A stretch of 64,000 nucleotides of DNA from Brienomyrus brachyistius (Eukaryota; Chordata; Actinopteri; Osteoglossiformes; Mormyridae), in NCBI RefSeq assembly GCF_023856365.1, contig NC_064539.1, positions 20,525,019-20,589,018 of the forward strand, written 5' to 3'. Made by a program: the position numbers and the translations under genes. The notes below the pieces were generated by a model that was not told where the DNA came from, made no database searches, and saw only the letters and a program-made list of their open reading frames with translations. Of this stretch, positions 21,444 to 32,480 are shown one piece after another; the first letter of the stretch is position 1, and the number at the start of each line of letters is the position of its first letter.

Positions 21444-22498
21444 CCCGGCATGGACGTGCAGAGACAGCTGTGCAGACAGTGCTGGACTCCAGTTGCCGCA
21501 GACTTGGTGACTTCACTGGGCAAAAATGCAGTCCTCTCCCTCTCTCCCCGGGCCGGCACTCACGCTCCCAGCCTCGCCGCTCCCTTTCCCCCTTCACCTC
21601 CTCGCAGATGTGCATCTCAGTGCTTCATCGGGGACCGTGGGAGGATCTGCGCTCCTCCTACCAGCTGCGTCTTCAGCAGTCAGTCTGGAAGCAGGCACAC
21701 AGGCAAGGAGCCTCTTCGGCGAGTCACATGTTACATGCCTGTTTTCGGGTGACTTGAAATGGCTACACACTTCACACTGTTTCCTCCCGTGGATGCTGTA
21801 ACCTTCAGCGGCCAGGTCCAGCCTCCTAATGATCACGTCGATGGTTGCACGGTATCATCAGGGAGGGCATTCACCTTACATAATAAATAGGACACCCCCC
21901 CCCCCCACCCCCGCCGGCCCCCGCGCACCACCTTGTGCTTCCCATGCCACATCAGGACCCAGTGAGTCAGCTGTCATCTTTTCCACCACCGGGGCAGACG
22001 CAGTGGTCACAGCTGACCAGGACACGTTACGTAACATTGCGCACATTCGCTCTCCAGCTGTCTCTGTACGTCCATGCGGGCTGTGTGGAACTGGCCAGTT
22101 TTAGCTACCGGCTTCTCCCCAACTCACCCGACACGCAGCAGTGTGAGCACGGCCATCCTTAATGGAGCTGCTGTTTCGGCCATAAGTGCTGCCTTCTCCC
22201 TGCGCCCCGCCCGTACTGTGCTGCAGAATGCAGATCCCACGGCATGCGGATGGAGGTGCAGCCCCGAGACCTGGAGATTACCGGCTCAGCTCCATGAGTC
22301 CCTGCTGTTACCCTCCAATAAATATATTCACCCAGCGGTGCCGCTCTCTAAATAATGTTTACAACCGAGATTTGAGAGAGATATTTTTAGACACCCGCGT
22401 GCTTATCAACACGCTATATATAACACGCCTCCCATGGATGGCATGTTCGCTGTACACGTTACCATCCCAGTGGCTCAGAGGGGAGCTCTTGTGGGGGC
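21444..22498. other. Noncoding DNA, nothing recognised
   Basis: GC-rich with overlapping frames of 80-128 codons on both strands and no recognisable domain; a C run lies at about 21895-21906. Confidence 0.35.
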
Positions 22499-22514
22499 GG
22501 GGGGGGGGGGGGGA
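22499..22514. repeat. Poly-G tract
   Basis: G run of about 16 within G-rich sequence. Confidence 0.9.
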
Positions 22515-22597
22515 GTTTGCATGTTTGCATGGTACAGGGATATGCAGTTTGAATACTTGGTGATGCTAACTGTCCCACAGTGCATGTGTCTTTGTCC

Positions 22598-22675
22598 AGT
22601 GATGGACTGACATCCTGTCCATAGTGTATCACTGACTTGTGCCCTGTCATCTGGAATAGGCTCCAGCCCCCCTCT
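22598..22675 (+). mobile_element. SINE-like body fragment
   Basis: 'CAGTGATGGACTGACATCC', 'TGTCC', 'TGTGCCCTGTCATC', 'GGAATAGGCTCCAGCCCC' match the 3' body of fish SINEs ('gatggactggcatcctgtcc...gataggctccagaccccc'). Confidence 0.5.
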
Positions 22676-22747
22676 TGACTCTGCCCAGCATCATCAATCC
22701 TTTGAAATTTATGTCCTAGTGAGGTGTGTGTATATCTGTGTTACTGA

Positions 22748-23290
22748 AGAGCGTGCAATATCTCTACATTCATATGGTGAGAGTCCAGCTAGAGAGAGTG
22801 ATGTATCACTACATTCAGATGGCCATAGTCCAGCTAGAGGGAGTGATGTATCACTACAGTCATATGGTGATAGTCCAGCTAGATGGAGTGATGTATTATT
22901 ATATTCAAATGGCGATAGTCCAGCTACAGAGAGTGATGTATCACTAAATGCATATGGTGATAGTTCAGCTAGAGGGAGTGATGTATCACGACATTGAGAT
23001 GGGGATAGTCCAGCTAGAGGGAGTGATGTATCACGACATTGAGATGGGGATAGTCCAGCTAGAGGGAGTGATGTATCACTACATTCAGATGGTGATAGTC
23101 CAGCTAGAGGGAGTGATGTATCACTACATCCATATAATGATAGTCCAGCTAAAGAGTGTGATGTATCACAACATTCATATGGTGATATTCCAACTAAAGA
23201 GAGTGATGTATCACTACATTCATATAGTGATAGTCCAGCTAAAAATAAAGATGCATCCTAACAATTACATGGTAGTAGTTCTGGTAGAGA
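22748..23290. repeat. 45-bp minisatellite, about 12 units without indels
   Basis: The start of 'ATGTATCACTACATT' recurs at 22801, 22846, 22891, 22936, 22981, 23026, 23071, 23116, 23161, 23206 and 23251, exactly 45 bp apart. Units vary by substitution only; those starting at 22981 and 23026 are identical, and the outer units are most diverged. Because 45 is divisible by 3, frames stay open for long runs (15-residue repeats such as SLHSYGDSPARGSDV), but stops occur in both main forward frames (TGA in the identical pair, TAA in the 22936 unit). I regard it as noncoding. Confidence 0.97.
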
Positions 23291-23449
23291 CTTGGTGCAC
23301 ATAGATATTTACGAATGTCCAAATGTATCAAAAGTTAATGCTTTTTCTGATGGCATCTCCCATATTTCACAGATTATCGAGGTCTACTGTTGTAATATTA
23401 AAAGCAAATGAAAATGAATAATATTATGATGGCAATATGCATTAATCGG

Positions 23450-23802
23450 GGTAACATATGCTATTACTTAAGTATTAATTGGCCACAAAGTAATTCTTGG
23501 TTATGTACTGATCGCATGTTTGTTCATCATTAATGAATTGTGACACATCTCATATCTCAAACAGTTACTATATTGATCACAATATTTGTTAATTCTGTAA
23601 ACCTATGCAAACTACTGAAGGAACTACTGAAGGAACAAGTAATGAATAACACAAGTTACATACTGATCTCATGTTTGTTCATCATTAATGAATCATAACA
23701 TATTTTTCTATGTCAAGTAGCAAGTATATTTCTTCATGATTAGTGCTGTGGTAGTTACTGAGTTACTACTAAGTAATTTTGCCCCCTCAAGTGAAATGTT
23801 AC
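23450..23802. mobile_element. 'GGTAAC' MITE, copy 1
   Basis: Starts 'GGTAACATATGCTATTACTT' and ends 'CCTCAAGTGAAATGTTAC', forming imperfect terminal inverted repeats. The inside holds 'TTTGTTCATCATTAATGAAT' twice (about 23519 and 23685). Copies 43682-43989 and 45490-45946 share the ends and the internal phrases. It is noncoding; superfamily not assigned. Confidence 0.7.
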
Positions 23803-24779
23803 TGAAAATGTACCATGATATATCACTTAAGGAAGAGGAAGGAAAATCATTTCCTTTTTAATGCGAAGCAAAGACCCAAAAGTAGATGTATAATTTTTTC
23901 AGACGGGTTAGAAATAAATGAGGTGGCAGTTTGCAGTGGATATTCGAACAAACGTTAAATTCTAGTTTGTAGGAATATCTCTCCTGCTTACTGACAGTTC
24001 ATGCCCTTGTTTATGGGTAAGTCACCAGAGAATTACCAGCCCTCCCGTTGCCTCTATTGGCCTGGGTAACGCTGGTTCTGGGTTCGAGCAGCGTGATAGA
24101 ATACTAAGACAGAATGCTAGAATACTCCTTTACTGGAAGCATGGCTGCCTAGCCAACTTCCAGAATGCAACACCACTCAGTACCCAACATACAGCTCCAC
24201 AGATATGTGGGCAGGAGGTGCTCCTAAGACAGACCTGGACATTGGATCCAAGGCCTTGTTCTAGCAAATAAAACATATTACAAAGTAGGAGGGCTATATT
24301 CACCAGTCTTCCATCTACCTATCAATCTATCTTCACCAACTGCTATCATCGAGTTAAGGTAGCAGTGACCGGGAAACCATAGGGCTCAATGCGGGCTGAG
24401 TGCCAACATGCCATCATTTCAATATTTAATAACTAGGTGTTGACGCAGCTCCACTATTTCTACCTTAAATGGCTGAATCTCAATGCAGTGCCTTAACTAT
24501 AGTGAAAGTGTATTCAAAACTCCCTCTGGTCTTTGTATAAAGACATGTTTTCAGGTTCGGGTATAAACAGGTCACTTTGATAATTAAAATGAGGTGGTTC
24601 TTGTGGTCGACCTTATCTATACCACTCAAGATTGTGTGTACTTGGCTCAGTTGGATTTCCTAGAAACTAAAGTGCTTCTAACCTGTTCTTTCCTTGCAGC
24701 CCAAACAATTACCAATGTTGATCTCTGCTCAAGAGGCTCCATTTTATCAAAGAGTTCAGAGTTGCTCAAAACAACAGTG
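23803..24779. other. Noncoding DNA, nothing firmly recognised
   Basis: A B-box-like 'GGGTTCGAGCAGC' near 24079 may be SINE-derived. Otherwise AT-leaning. The part nearest 24779 could be decayed LINE sequence continuing from the next feature. Confidence 0.35.
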
Positions 24780-25260
24780 CTATAGAGAGTGTTGTGGGTG
24801 AAGTCTTGTTGGTACCACCTCAGCTACATCCTTGCTGATCCAAAGATCCTGTTTTCATTTTGATTGCTTTATTGCAGCACCAGGGTAAGGTTCTGTAGGC
24901 ATCTATGTGAGCGTCTAAATCCTCCTCAGAACGTGATGTTACTGGCCCAGTGTCCCATGTATAGTATCCTAGGTATATAGCTTAAAGACTATACATTTCT
25001 CTGCATTTATCTTTGCTGAATTTCATTCTCAAGCGTCTGCCAACTTGTATAAATCTGTGTTGCATGCTAATTTTCTTTCATCTGAATATTTGTTCTGTTC
25101 ATAAAGTACAACAGAGTATGTAACGTTTACATAAACTTGAACAAGTAATGGTCTTGATACTGAACCCTGTGGTACTCCATTGATTAGACAGAGAATGATG
25201 TCTTGCTTCCTGTTTGCTGGCTAAATCTTATATCATTTTTGTTACACTGGACATGATTAG
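24780..25260 (-). pseudogene. Decayed LINE reverse transcriptase
   Basis: Minus-strand translation shows 'NGVPQGS' (25161-25181), the RT motif found in CR1/jockey-type LINEs, followed by 'RPLLVQVYVN' (expected 'GPLLF..YIND'). About 140 bases downstream, 'MKFSKDKC' (24992-25024) corresponds to the usual 'MKFN..KC' block. Near 24900-24945, 'SEEDLDAHIDA' corresponds to 'EEKDLGV.ID'. The pieces lie in different frames with stops between them, and the catalytic ADD is not readable. It is therefore a dead fragment. The right order and spacing of three motifs make the call firm; the exact clade is not. Confidence 0.7.
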
Positions 25261-26109
25261 CTTTGGGTCTTTAACATAAAGCTTTATCTTGATGTGTGTT
25301 AATAAATTTGGCTCACTTAAAACCATTCTTACTGTCAGCCTCTGTCAGTTGTATTCTCAAAATAAAGCTATGTTTTGTTTAGACAAGATGTATCCTTCAA
25401 AATAGACATCAACAATTCCTTATAATGTCATTGCTCAACAAGACATCAGATTTATAACTGCAATATACCTGTAATACGAATAAAAGTAATTAGTCTGTGG
25501 TTGGGAAGATTGGGTTTTATTTTATTGGCTGAAGCTACATTAGCCATTTTCTGATCATTCAGTATAAGAATCATTCCTGATGTTCTGATTCTCTCTTTAC
25601 GTTGCAGTTCCCTACTGGTCCCAGTTCACTGGAATGAGCTTTTCTTGCAAGTCACTTCCCACTCCAGCTCTGGGAGTGACATTCCTGAGTTGTTCCAGGC
25701 AGTACCCCTGTGAGTGTTCCCATTAACCTTCAAGAGCTCCACCCAATGGCAACCAGGTGGTACAGTGCAGAAGGATCCCTGCAGAGATATCCTTTCCTGC
25801 AACCAGTCCATGGCTTGATTGCCTGTAGCTGTACTTTGACTCCCAGACAATCAAGCTATTGACATATAGCGCTCGCCCATTAAAGGCAATTGCTTCTTTT
25901 GCCTTTTTTGGGGGGGCCCCTCAGTCTCTAAAATACTTCCAACAGGCTGGTCCTCTTTCAGGCTTTTCGCAGAATTGAAACCAGGTTCCCACAGAATCTA
26001 AGGGTTGATGGATGTAAAAGCATAGAACAAAGAGGTCAATATCCCAAAGACGCCCAATGACACCCAAAGCATTTTCTCAAACGCTGAATATGTATATTGG
26101 TTGAACCGG

Positions 26110-26170
26110 TGTTGTACATTTATTAGCTTAGCTGCCACTTTTATTCAAAGTAATTTGGGGTTAGTACAGC
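26110..26170 (-). mobile_element. SINE/LINE tail fragment
   Basis: 'ACATTTATTAGCTTAGCTGCC' then 'TTTTATTCAAAGTAATTTG' is the reverse of the common fish SINE end 'CGCTTTGGATAAAAGCGTCTGCTAAATGAATAAATGT'-like sequence, diverged. Confidence 0.45.
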
Positions 26171-27504
26171 AGGATCCCTGCCAGGCAAAATGGTTGAAGA
26201 TTCTTATCTGGATAAAACCAGGCCGTGATTAACAGCACATGATAATCCCACACTCCATGTAGTTCCAGAGGCTTGTTTCTTAGCTGGATGACCACTGGCT
26301 GTCTCAGCAGTGTCTGCGGGGCGGTGTCATGTGACTGAGTTTATCCGTATTGATTTGTTCTGTGTATGTATTGGAACGTTTCATTTTGCTGCACCCCAGT
26401 AACTCAACCCCCTGTGTAACTCCAACCCCAAACCCTGTAATCTCCAGATGTTCATTCCATTCCCCGTTTGACCCCTGAAGCATCAAGCCGACATGTTTAT
26501 TTTTTGGTCAGCCCAACCGAACCCAACCCAGCTCCTCCAGTTTTGCACGTAGGTTTGTGGCGTGATCCTGGCTGCTTAGTCACCAGTTCTATCCCTGAAA
26601 AGGGAAAATCTGTCATTTGCCAGTTCCTTGCAGCAAGTCCTGTTGTCAGGCAGCTCTGTTCACCATTCCAACCTGAGGTCACATGGTCGTCATTTGGATG
26701 ACCTTACAAGGCAAACTTCTGAGCATGAGAGCATGAGAAAATGGTGGTTGCTATGAAGGATCCATGACGACCATCTAAAAAGCCAATGCTCAGGATCAGA
26801 TATGGGATCGTATGTGGGATTGTACCCTTCCTCATGTGTCAACATCTTTCTCCAGATAGGGTCACTGTCTGTGTCCTGACCATGTACACTCTAAATTTCA
26901 CCTTTGCAAATAAGTGCATGTAAAAGATAAAGATAAAGATATTGGGATTAAGGTATTGGGATACTTGCATCTATTTTGTGCAGAAAACATGACTGCAAAA
27001 TATATAAAATGAAACAAGAGTGAATCTGTATGAAATGTTTGAGTATTATATCTGTTTTCAAGCTGGCAAATTTAACAAGAAATTTACGAGCAACGGTGAA
27101 ATGAAAAGAGAAGAGAAATACAACAGGCAGTTCTGACGTTGCTGGAGAAGCACCTTCAAATCACTGCGCTAACAGAACATCTGCAGTAGACCCAAAAATG
27201 GCACAGCCACCCCGCTTCCAGTGGTCACGGCCCCCAAACCACGCCGGGCTCTGAGCAGCCTGTCTGCGGGACTTCCTGCGACATCCGTGTCCGCCAGCAC
27301 GTTCACGGACAGGCAGCCTAAGCCCCGCCCCCCGAGGCCTGTGAGCCGCGCTGACAGAGAAGGCGAAGGGTAGCTGCACACAAAAATTCACCACCTCCTC
27401 AGAAAGCAAAGATATTTATTTTTGTCCTTATCAGACATTTCTATTATAGGCAACAGCTGACAATTGTGTATGTTCAGTCAATGATAGAACTGGATACATA
27501 TATC

Positions 27505-27526
27505 TGTGTGTGTGTGTGTGTGTGTG
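27505..27526. repeat. (TG)n microsatellite
   Basis: Perfect TG dinucleotides, 22 bp. Confidence 0.95.
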
Positions 27527-28019
27527 CACGTCTGTATGTATTGTCACTGTCCAACGGAAAATAAGCATCTGCAAAAATCCCGTTATTTCAAGACTGCAAA
27601 AAATTCATTTTCTCAGAAACAACTTAACAAAATAACCCTAAAACAACACAAAGAGACACCTTTATCACCATGAATAGAAACATTTACACAGCCAAAAGTG
27701 AATTCAATGGTTTAATGTTTTAAATGGACATGGATGATTATCTGTGACCAGATACAGAATAACCTTGTTTTTTATTTGCAATTAACAATGATGTTAGCTA
27801 GCTAGCTATCTAGCTATCAGTGTTAAGCTGTTAAAACTAGTGATATAAAGTACTCCGTAGAAGTCCATCACAAACACAAATGTTAGCTAGTACAAATATA
27901 AATGATAGTTAAATAGATGACTTCATGAAACATTTTCTCATTGATCAATTCGAGGTCAGAATGAGTGCATTACATCTATAGTACGAGTCACAGTCAAAAA
28001 GTGTATGTGCACGGTTTTC

Positions 28020-28530
28020 ACTGGACAGCAACGATGCTCCGAGTGGCCACTTTATTAGAACCCCCACATAGTACCATGCAGAACCCTGCTTTATTTCCTG
28101 AACTCCTTCAAACGTTGATAAGCTGTTCGTTCAGAGAAGCCTTCCTGCACACCGCTGTTACACGGTGCTGTCATTTTTGCACGTGTGGCCTCCCTGTTAG
28201 CTTTAACAAGTCCGGCCAGTTCTCCTCTGACCTCCCTCAGTAACAAGGTGTTTTGGCCACAGCGCTCTCACTCTGTTTTCTGTTTATTACACCAATTCTC
28301 TATAAAGTCTAGGCACCAAAGTATGCGAAAATTGCAACAATTGTTCTACATTTAAAATCACGCATCTTAACTGATCTAAAGCTTAGTTGAACCATAACGG
28401 AGCATCTTTGCCCCTGTCTGCGTGCTGCATATACTGAGTCACAGTACAGCCACATGATTTTCAGTTTGGTACAAGCAAAATGTTTGCCTTTACAAGCATA
28501 TGAACCTAATAAAATGTCCAGTGAGTATGT
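28020..28530 (-). mobile_element. Tc1-like transposon, internally deleted
   Basis: The left end carries 'GAGTGGCCACTTTATTAG' (28041-28058). The right end carries the inverted match 'CCTAATAAAATGTCCAGTGAG' (28505-28525). These match the ends of a Tc1-like family I remember from fish ('GTGGCCACTTTATTAGG'). Inside, 'GTCCGGCCAGTTCTCCTCTG' and 'CAAGGTGTTTTGGCCACAGC' match the minus-strand transposase region of that family ('TCTGGCCATTCTCCTCTG', 'AAGGCATTTTCGCCCACAG'). At about 510 bp versus roughly 1.2-1.6 kb for a full element it is deleted and inactive. Confidence 0.75.
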
Positions 28531-31224
28531 GTTTGTGTGTGTGTAATTTCATTGAATTATTCTGACGGGATTCAACATCAGGCCATGTGGGACTTGAACA
28601 AAGCACATTATGGCACAGATCCAAGCGATGAACTAATTCATAGCCACACTGATCAGGCAGCTCCTGTCGCCACCGCTGGCACCAACGCAACCGGATAGTC
28701 GAATCTCTGAGCCTGCTGGGACGATTCATATTGCGCCTCTTTTTCCAGCTTCCCAGGGAAGTTATCACCGTGGTCTGAGCGCCGCATTAAGGGTTAACGT
28801 CGGCTCTCGGCCCGGGCTGAGAACGCTGGTCTCCCTTCAGCTCCGTAAAATCAAATCCATTCGCCATCCTCAAAAAAAAAAACGGAAAAAAACAAGTTGA
28901 CTATTATCTGTTAGCCTTATAGCAACATTCAAGATTCAGGATTGAAGAATTTAATGTCTGCTTGTACTTACGGTGAGGTACTTTGACACAGAAAGATAAC
29001 CTGACCCCATATGGGACTGGGCCAGTCATCATTTTAGTCTGTGGTTATAAAATAAAAAAATAAAATAAAACAGGAAAAAAAAATCTTTAGAGCTGGAACA
29101 CTGGTGTAATTTGCTTCAAAGTAATAAAGACCAGTGATAAAATGTTTAATCTGCCTGGTTTCTCTGCGCTGCCTTTGAAATAACAACCTCTCCCGTGCTA
29201 AAGTCAGGCGCGCACACACAGGCACCCACCCACCAACACGCACACACAAAATGACACACATAACTGCACCCCCCACACCCCCCTCCTTGTGCTGTGCTTC
29301 TATAATTCAGATCCTGTCAGGCTGGTTCCAGACTGCTGGCGCCAGTCTCTCTCTCCCGGAAAAAAAAAAGAGCGAGCGACAGAGAGAGAGGGGAAAAAAA
29401 GTCAAGAAAAAAAATCTCTTTCAGGGACAAAGCTGTTGGAGCCACACACAGGCAGAGGGAGAGGAGCAGGGGATGAGAGTTTCTCCAGAAAGCCTTGGGT
29501 TTTTTTCCCCTCTCCCAACATTTTCCGCATATTCTCTCTCATTTTCTCTTTATTAAGTTTTTCTTCCTGTTCATTTGCTGATGTTTACCATTTGTTTCAC
29601 CCCCCACCACACAGGCAGCATAAACTGTATCTTAATTAAGTATGGGAGCTTTATGAACTTTTGGTGAATTCGACAAATTCTTCGAAGTCTCAGCTCTCAG
29701 CGTACAGGCCAGTTTGCCAAAAAAAAAAATAAAAAATGAAAACACAAAATGTAAAAAATTTCATTGTTATACTAAATGAAAATGAAGCCAGTGGTGGAAA
29801 AAGGAGTTCGAAGACAGTCAGAAACTGCAGCAAGTTGTCAACATGTCCTCTAACGCTAAAAATATCCACAAGAACAAATCAGTTTATTTCTGTGCTAATG
29901 GACGGGTTAGCTGTGCGACGCTAACGCAGAGGAGCGGTCCGGAACCTCTCCTAGGTCCTCGGACTCCTTTTTGTTCAGCCATTGGAAACAGTGTTATGTC
30001 TGTGTCACGGCAGTGATCGCCTGTTCCTACGTGACAAAGTTTTTTTCTAAGGTTATATTCATAATTTTTCGGTGTAAGATTCGTTATTTTCTAGTTAAAG
30101 TGTAGGGGGCGCCCTCTGGGGTCAGATGGGAAGCACACCAGGTTCATCCTGGTATATCCACGTAATCTGCTCCCCCAGTTCACTGGACATAATGTCAATG
30201 TGACCATTATATATCCTGACACAGCCCCCAACCCCCCATATATAACTCTTACTCAAACCCTGCCTCATTGCAGGGGTTATTACTTCGACGGGTGACAAAA
30301 ATGCAGCACATGATGTCCTTATGCATTTATCTGGGGTTGCAGCATGGGATAAATCTGCATTTAGGCCCTGCTCTCTCAGAGCATGCATGAATTGACAAGG
30401 CTGTATCTAGCGCGGCCCTGCTGGACATTGCCTGTCACCACACATGACCGGCACATTTTTTTTAATTCCACGTCAATACAGCTGATGACCTCTGTTGTCG
30501 TTAAGACCCTCTGAGCAGCACGCTGACATAGTAGCACACACCACGAATTACACAAATTACCATCTTATCAGTCTATTCACATATGCGTGGAGCAGCTATC
30601 GTCTTTCGGAGCCCGGTCTAGAGCAAGATCGCCGACGGTTTCTCCCAGCGTGGCCTGAGCTCACTGTCTGGCTAACTGGCTTGAGTTTCACTATGGAGGC
30701 GGATTTTTTTCGACTGCCGGGGCATAGGGAGTGTGCAGAGAGAGTGGGAACAGCTCTGAGATATACATACACATAAAGAAAGAGCGAGAATCTACTCAGA
30801 TGGAGCTGGAAGAGAAGCCTGTGCTCTCACCAATGGGCATGGAGCAGGGGTACAGGCCTTGGGTAGGGAGGAGCAGGGCCTTTGGCAACAAACCACCAAC
30901 CATCCCAGGGCCTACATGAGGGAGACAGGGGGGCGGAGACTGTGGTCCCCCTGCACCTGCTCCAGACCGGACACCCGCCTCCATGCTCGATTTGCATACC
31001 GGGCACCCATTGGGCGGCTTCACCCACAGGAAGCCACTTGGAGAGCCGGTGTCCTTCCTGACAGATGTCTGGGGGAGGGACCACGGCCCATTTCCATTCC
31101 AGTCTTTCTTTGTGTGTGTTTTAATTTTTTTTTACGCCTTCGTCTGTTGGAACCATCCAGAACCCAACTGCCAAGTTGCTCTTTATTTTTTATTTTTTCA
31201 TGAGTCAGTGTGGCTAGGCCTAGC
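28531..31224. other. Noncoding DNA with GA/CT-rich block
   Basis: A-runs near 28870; GA-rich 29340-29410; CT-rich 29500-29560. A purine/pyrimidine-balanced segment at 30100-30400 looks single-copy. No gene or repeat family recognised. Confidence 0.4.
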
Positions 31225-31345
31225 TGCTGCCGAAGCCTGAGCTATGGAGGCTGGTGTGGCCCCCATCCGCTGGCTGAACGATCGCTGCGGATACAGGTGG
31301 GCTGAAGCTTGCCAGTTTGAATCCCAGGAGGGTTACGACCACATG
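31225..31345 (+). mobile_element. Possible tRNA-like SINE head
   Basis: 'CGCTGGCTGAACGATCGCTG' followed by 'CAGTTTGAATCCCAG' resembles a tRNA-derived SINE head with a recognisable B box. No tail or target duplication found. Confidence 0.3.
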
Positions 31346-32082
31346 CAGACCAAAAGAAAACAATACCAGAGTATCCACAGTAAAATATGGGTCTGTTTAG
31401 ATGGGAGAATACTTCAAGTCATTTTGGATTGATGTGTAAGCTAAGAAAATAAAAGGCGTGACCAGTGAGGGTTGCTGCTGCTTGTGGTGTATAACTACAT
31501 AACATCCCTAAGCTAAGTGGGAACGTTCCCAGAACTTTAGCTACCTTTATGTGATGGTCTTCTCAAAGCTGGCAGAGAAAGTTCTTACTGCAACATTAAT
31601 GGAACCTTATTTCCACATTTTACATCTTAACAAAGGTTCTGTCAATGTCAGCACAATAACATTACTACCTGAACACCTTTTTGATGCGATCAATGTTGAA
31701 AATTATAGTTTTATAATAAAATACTGTTCTGTGAAAGTGCTGTACATAAATACTACAAGCATACTGCCAGCCCCGATGCCACGATCTCCGATGTACAGCG
31801 ACAGTCTTCCTGCTGCTCTACCACACCCTGCATTTGCTTTATATTATTACTCTTCGTAGTGGGATAATGTTCTGGGCACCAGTAGGAAACTGGACATTTT
31901 GAACGTTTCCATACCATAATTGTAACGTTCAGTAGACATTCCTAGTATGAAAAATTGTTAAGGGGGAAACAACATAGTTACAGATGGGGATCAATTCAGC
32001 TTTGATTGCACAAGTTGCCAAACAATCCGATCACATGGGCAATCTGCTAACCTGTATCTCTCTCTTTCTCTCATCCCTCCCT

Positions 32083-32083
<1 letters not shown>
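31346..32083. other. Noncoding AT-rich DNA
   Basis: Contains 'GAACGTTCCCAGAACTTTAG' near 31521 and a partly inverted 'GAACGTTTCC' near 31901, which could be the ends of an old inverted-repeat element; not proven. Confidence 0.3.

Positions 32084-32160
<77 letters not shown>
32084..32160. repeat. (CA)n microsatellite, 77 bp, perfect
   Basis: Uninterrupted CA dinucleotides following a CT-rich stretch. Confidence 0.99.
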
Positions 32161-32163
<3 letters not shown>

Positions 32164-32214
32164 GTGTCCCTATCCAAATCACAACACAACAAAAGGGAAT
32201 TACAACGCAATAGT

Positions 32215-32480
32215 GATACTTTATTGATTTCCATGGGGAAATTCTCCCTTCGCCGACCCCATCTTGCTCTCCATGAGACACCTGCATATATGCAGGTGAG
32301 AGCAAGCTTGGGGGGTCAGAGCACAGGGTCAGCCCTGTGTACAGCAGCCCTGGAACTGGGGCTTAAGGGCCCTGCTCATGGTCCCACAGACACGTGAGGT
32401 CGGGGCTCAAATTAGCAACCTTCTGATCACATTTTTGTAAACTTAATGCCTTAGGTGCAACTTCTGTGGTACCAGCCCAG
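32215..32480 (-). mobile_element. tRNA-derived SINE (old copy)
   Basis: Starts 'TACTTTATTGATTTCCATGGGGAAATT', continues 'CAGGTGAGAGCAAGCTTGGG', 'GGCTTAAGGGCCCTGCTCA' and 'TCAAATTAGCAACCTTCTGATCAC'. The minus strand thus has a tRNA-like head with B box 'GCTAATTTGAGCCCC'-type sequence, then body and tail. Relatives lie at 41535-41765 and 44450-44700. Confidence 0.65.

Larger units (their letters stand above)
25261..28019. other. Noncoding DNA, mainly unassigned
   Basis: The first part may hold the remaining upstream part of the LINE. A GC-rich, CpG-containing patch at about 27195-27365 has overlapping minus-strand frames (70-82 codons). A 'TAGCTAGCTAGCTATCTAGC' palindromic stretch lies near 27795. 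No gene supported. Confidence 0.35.

Noticed and set aside
22719..23304. Possible repeat protein with 15-residue units
   Set aside because: The 45-bp array keeps frames open, but both main forward frames contain stops in some units and substitutions fall at all codon positions.
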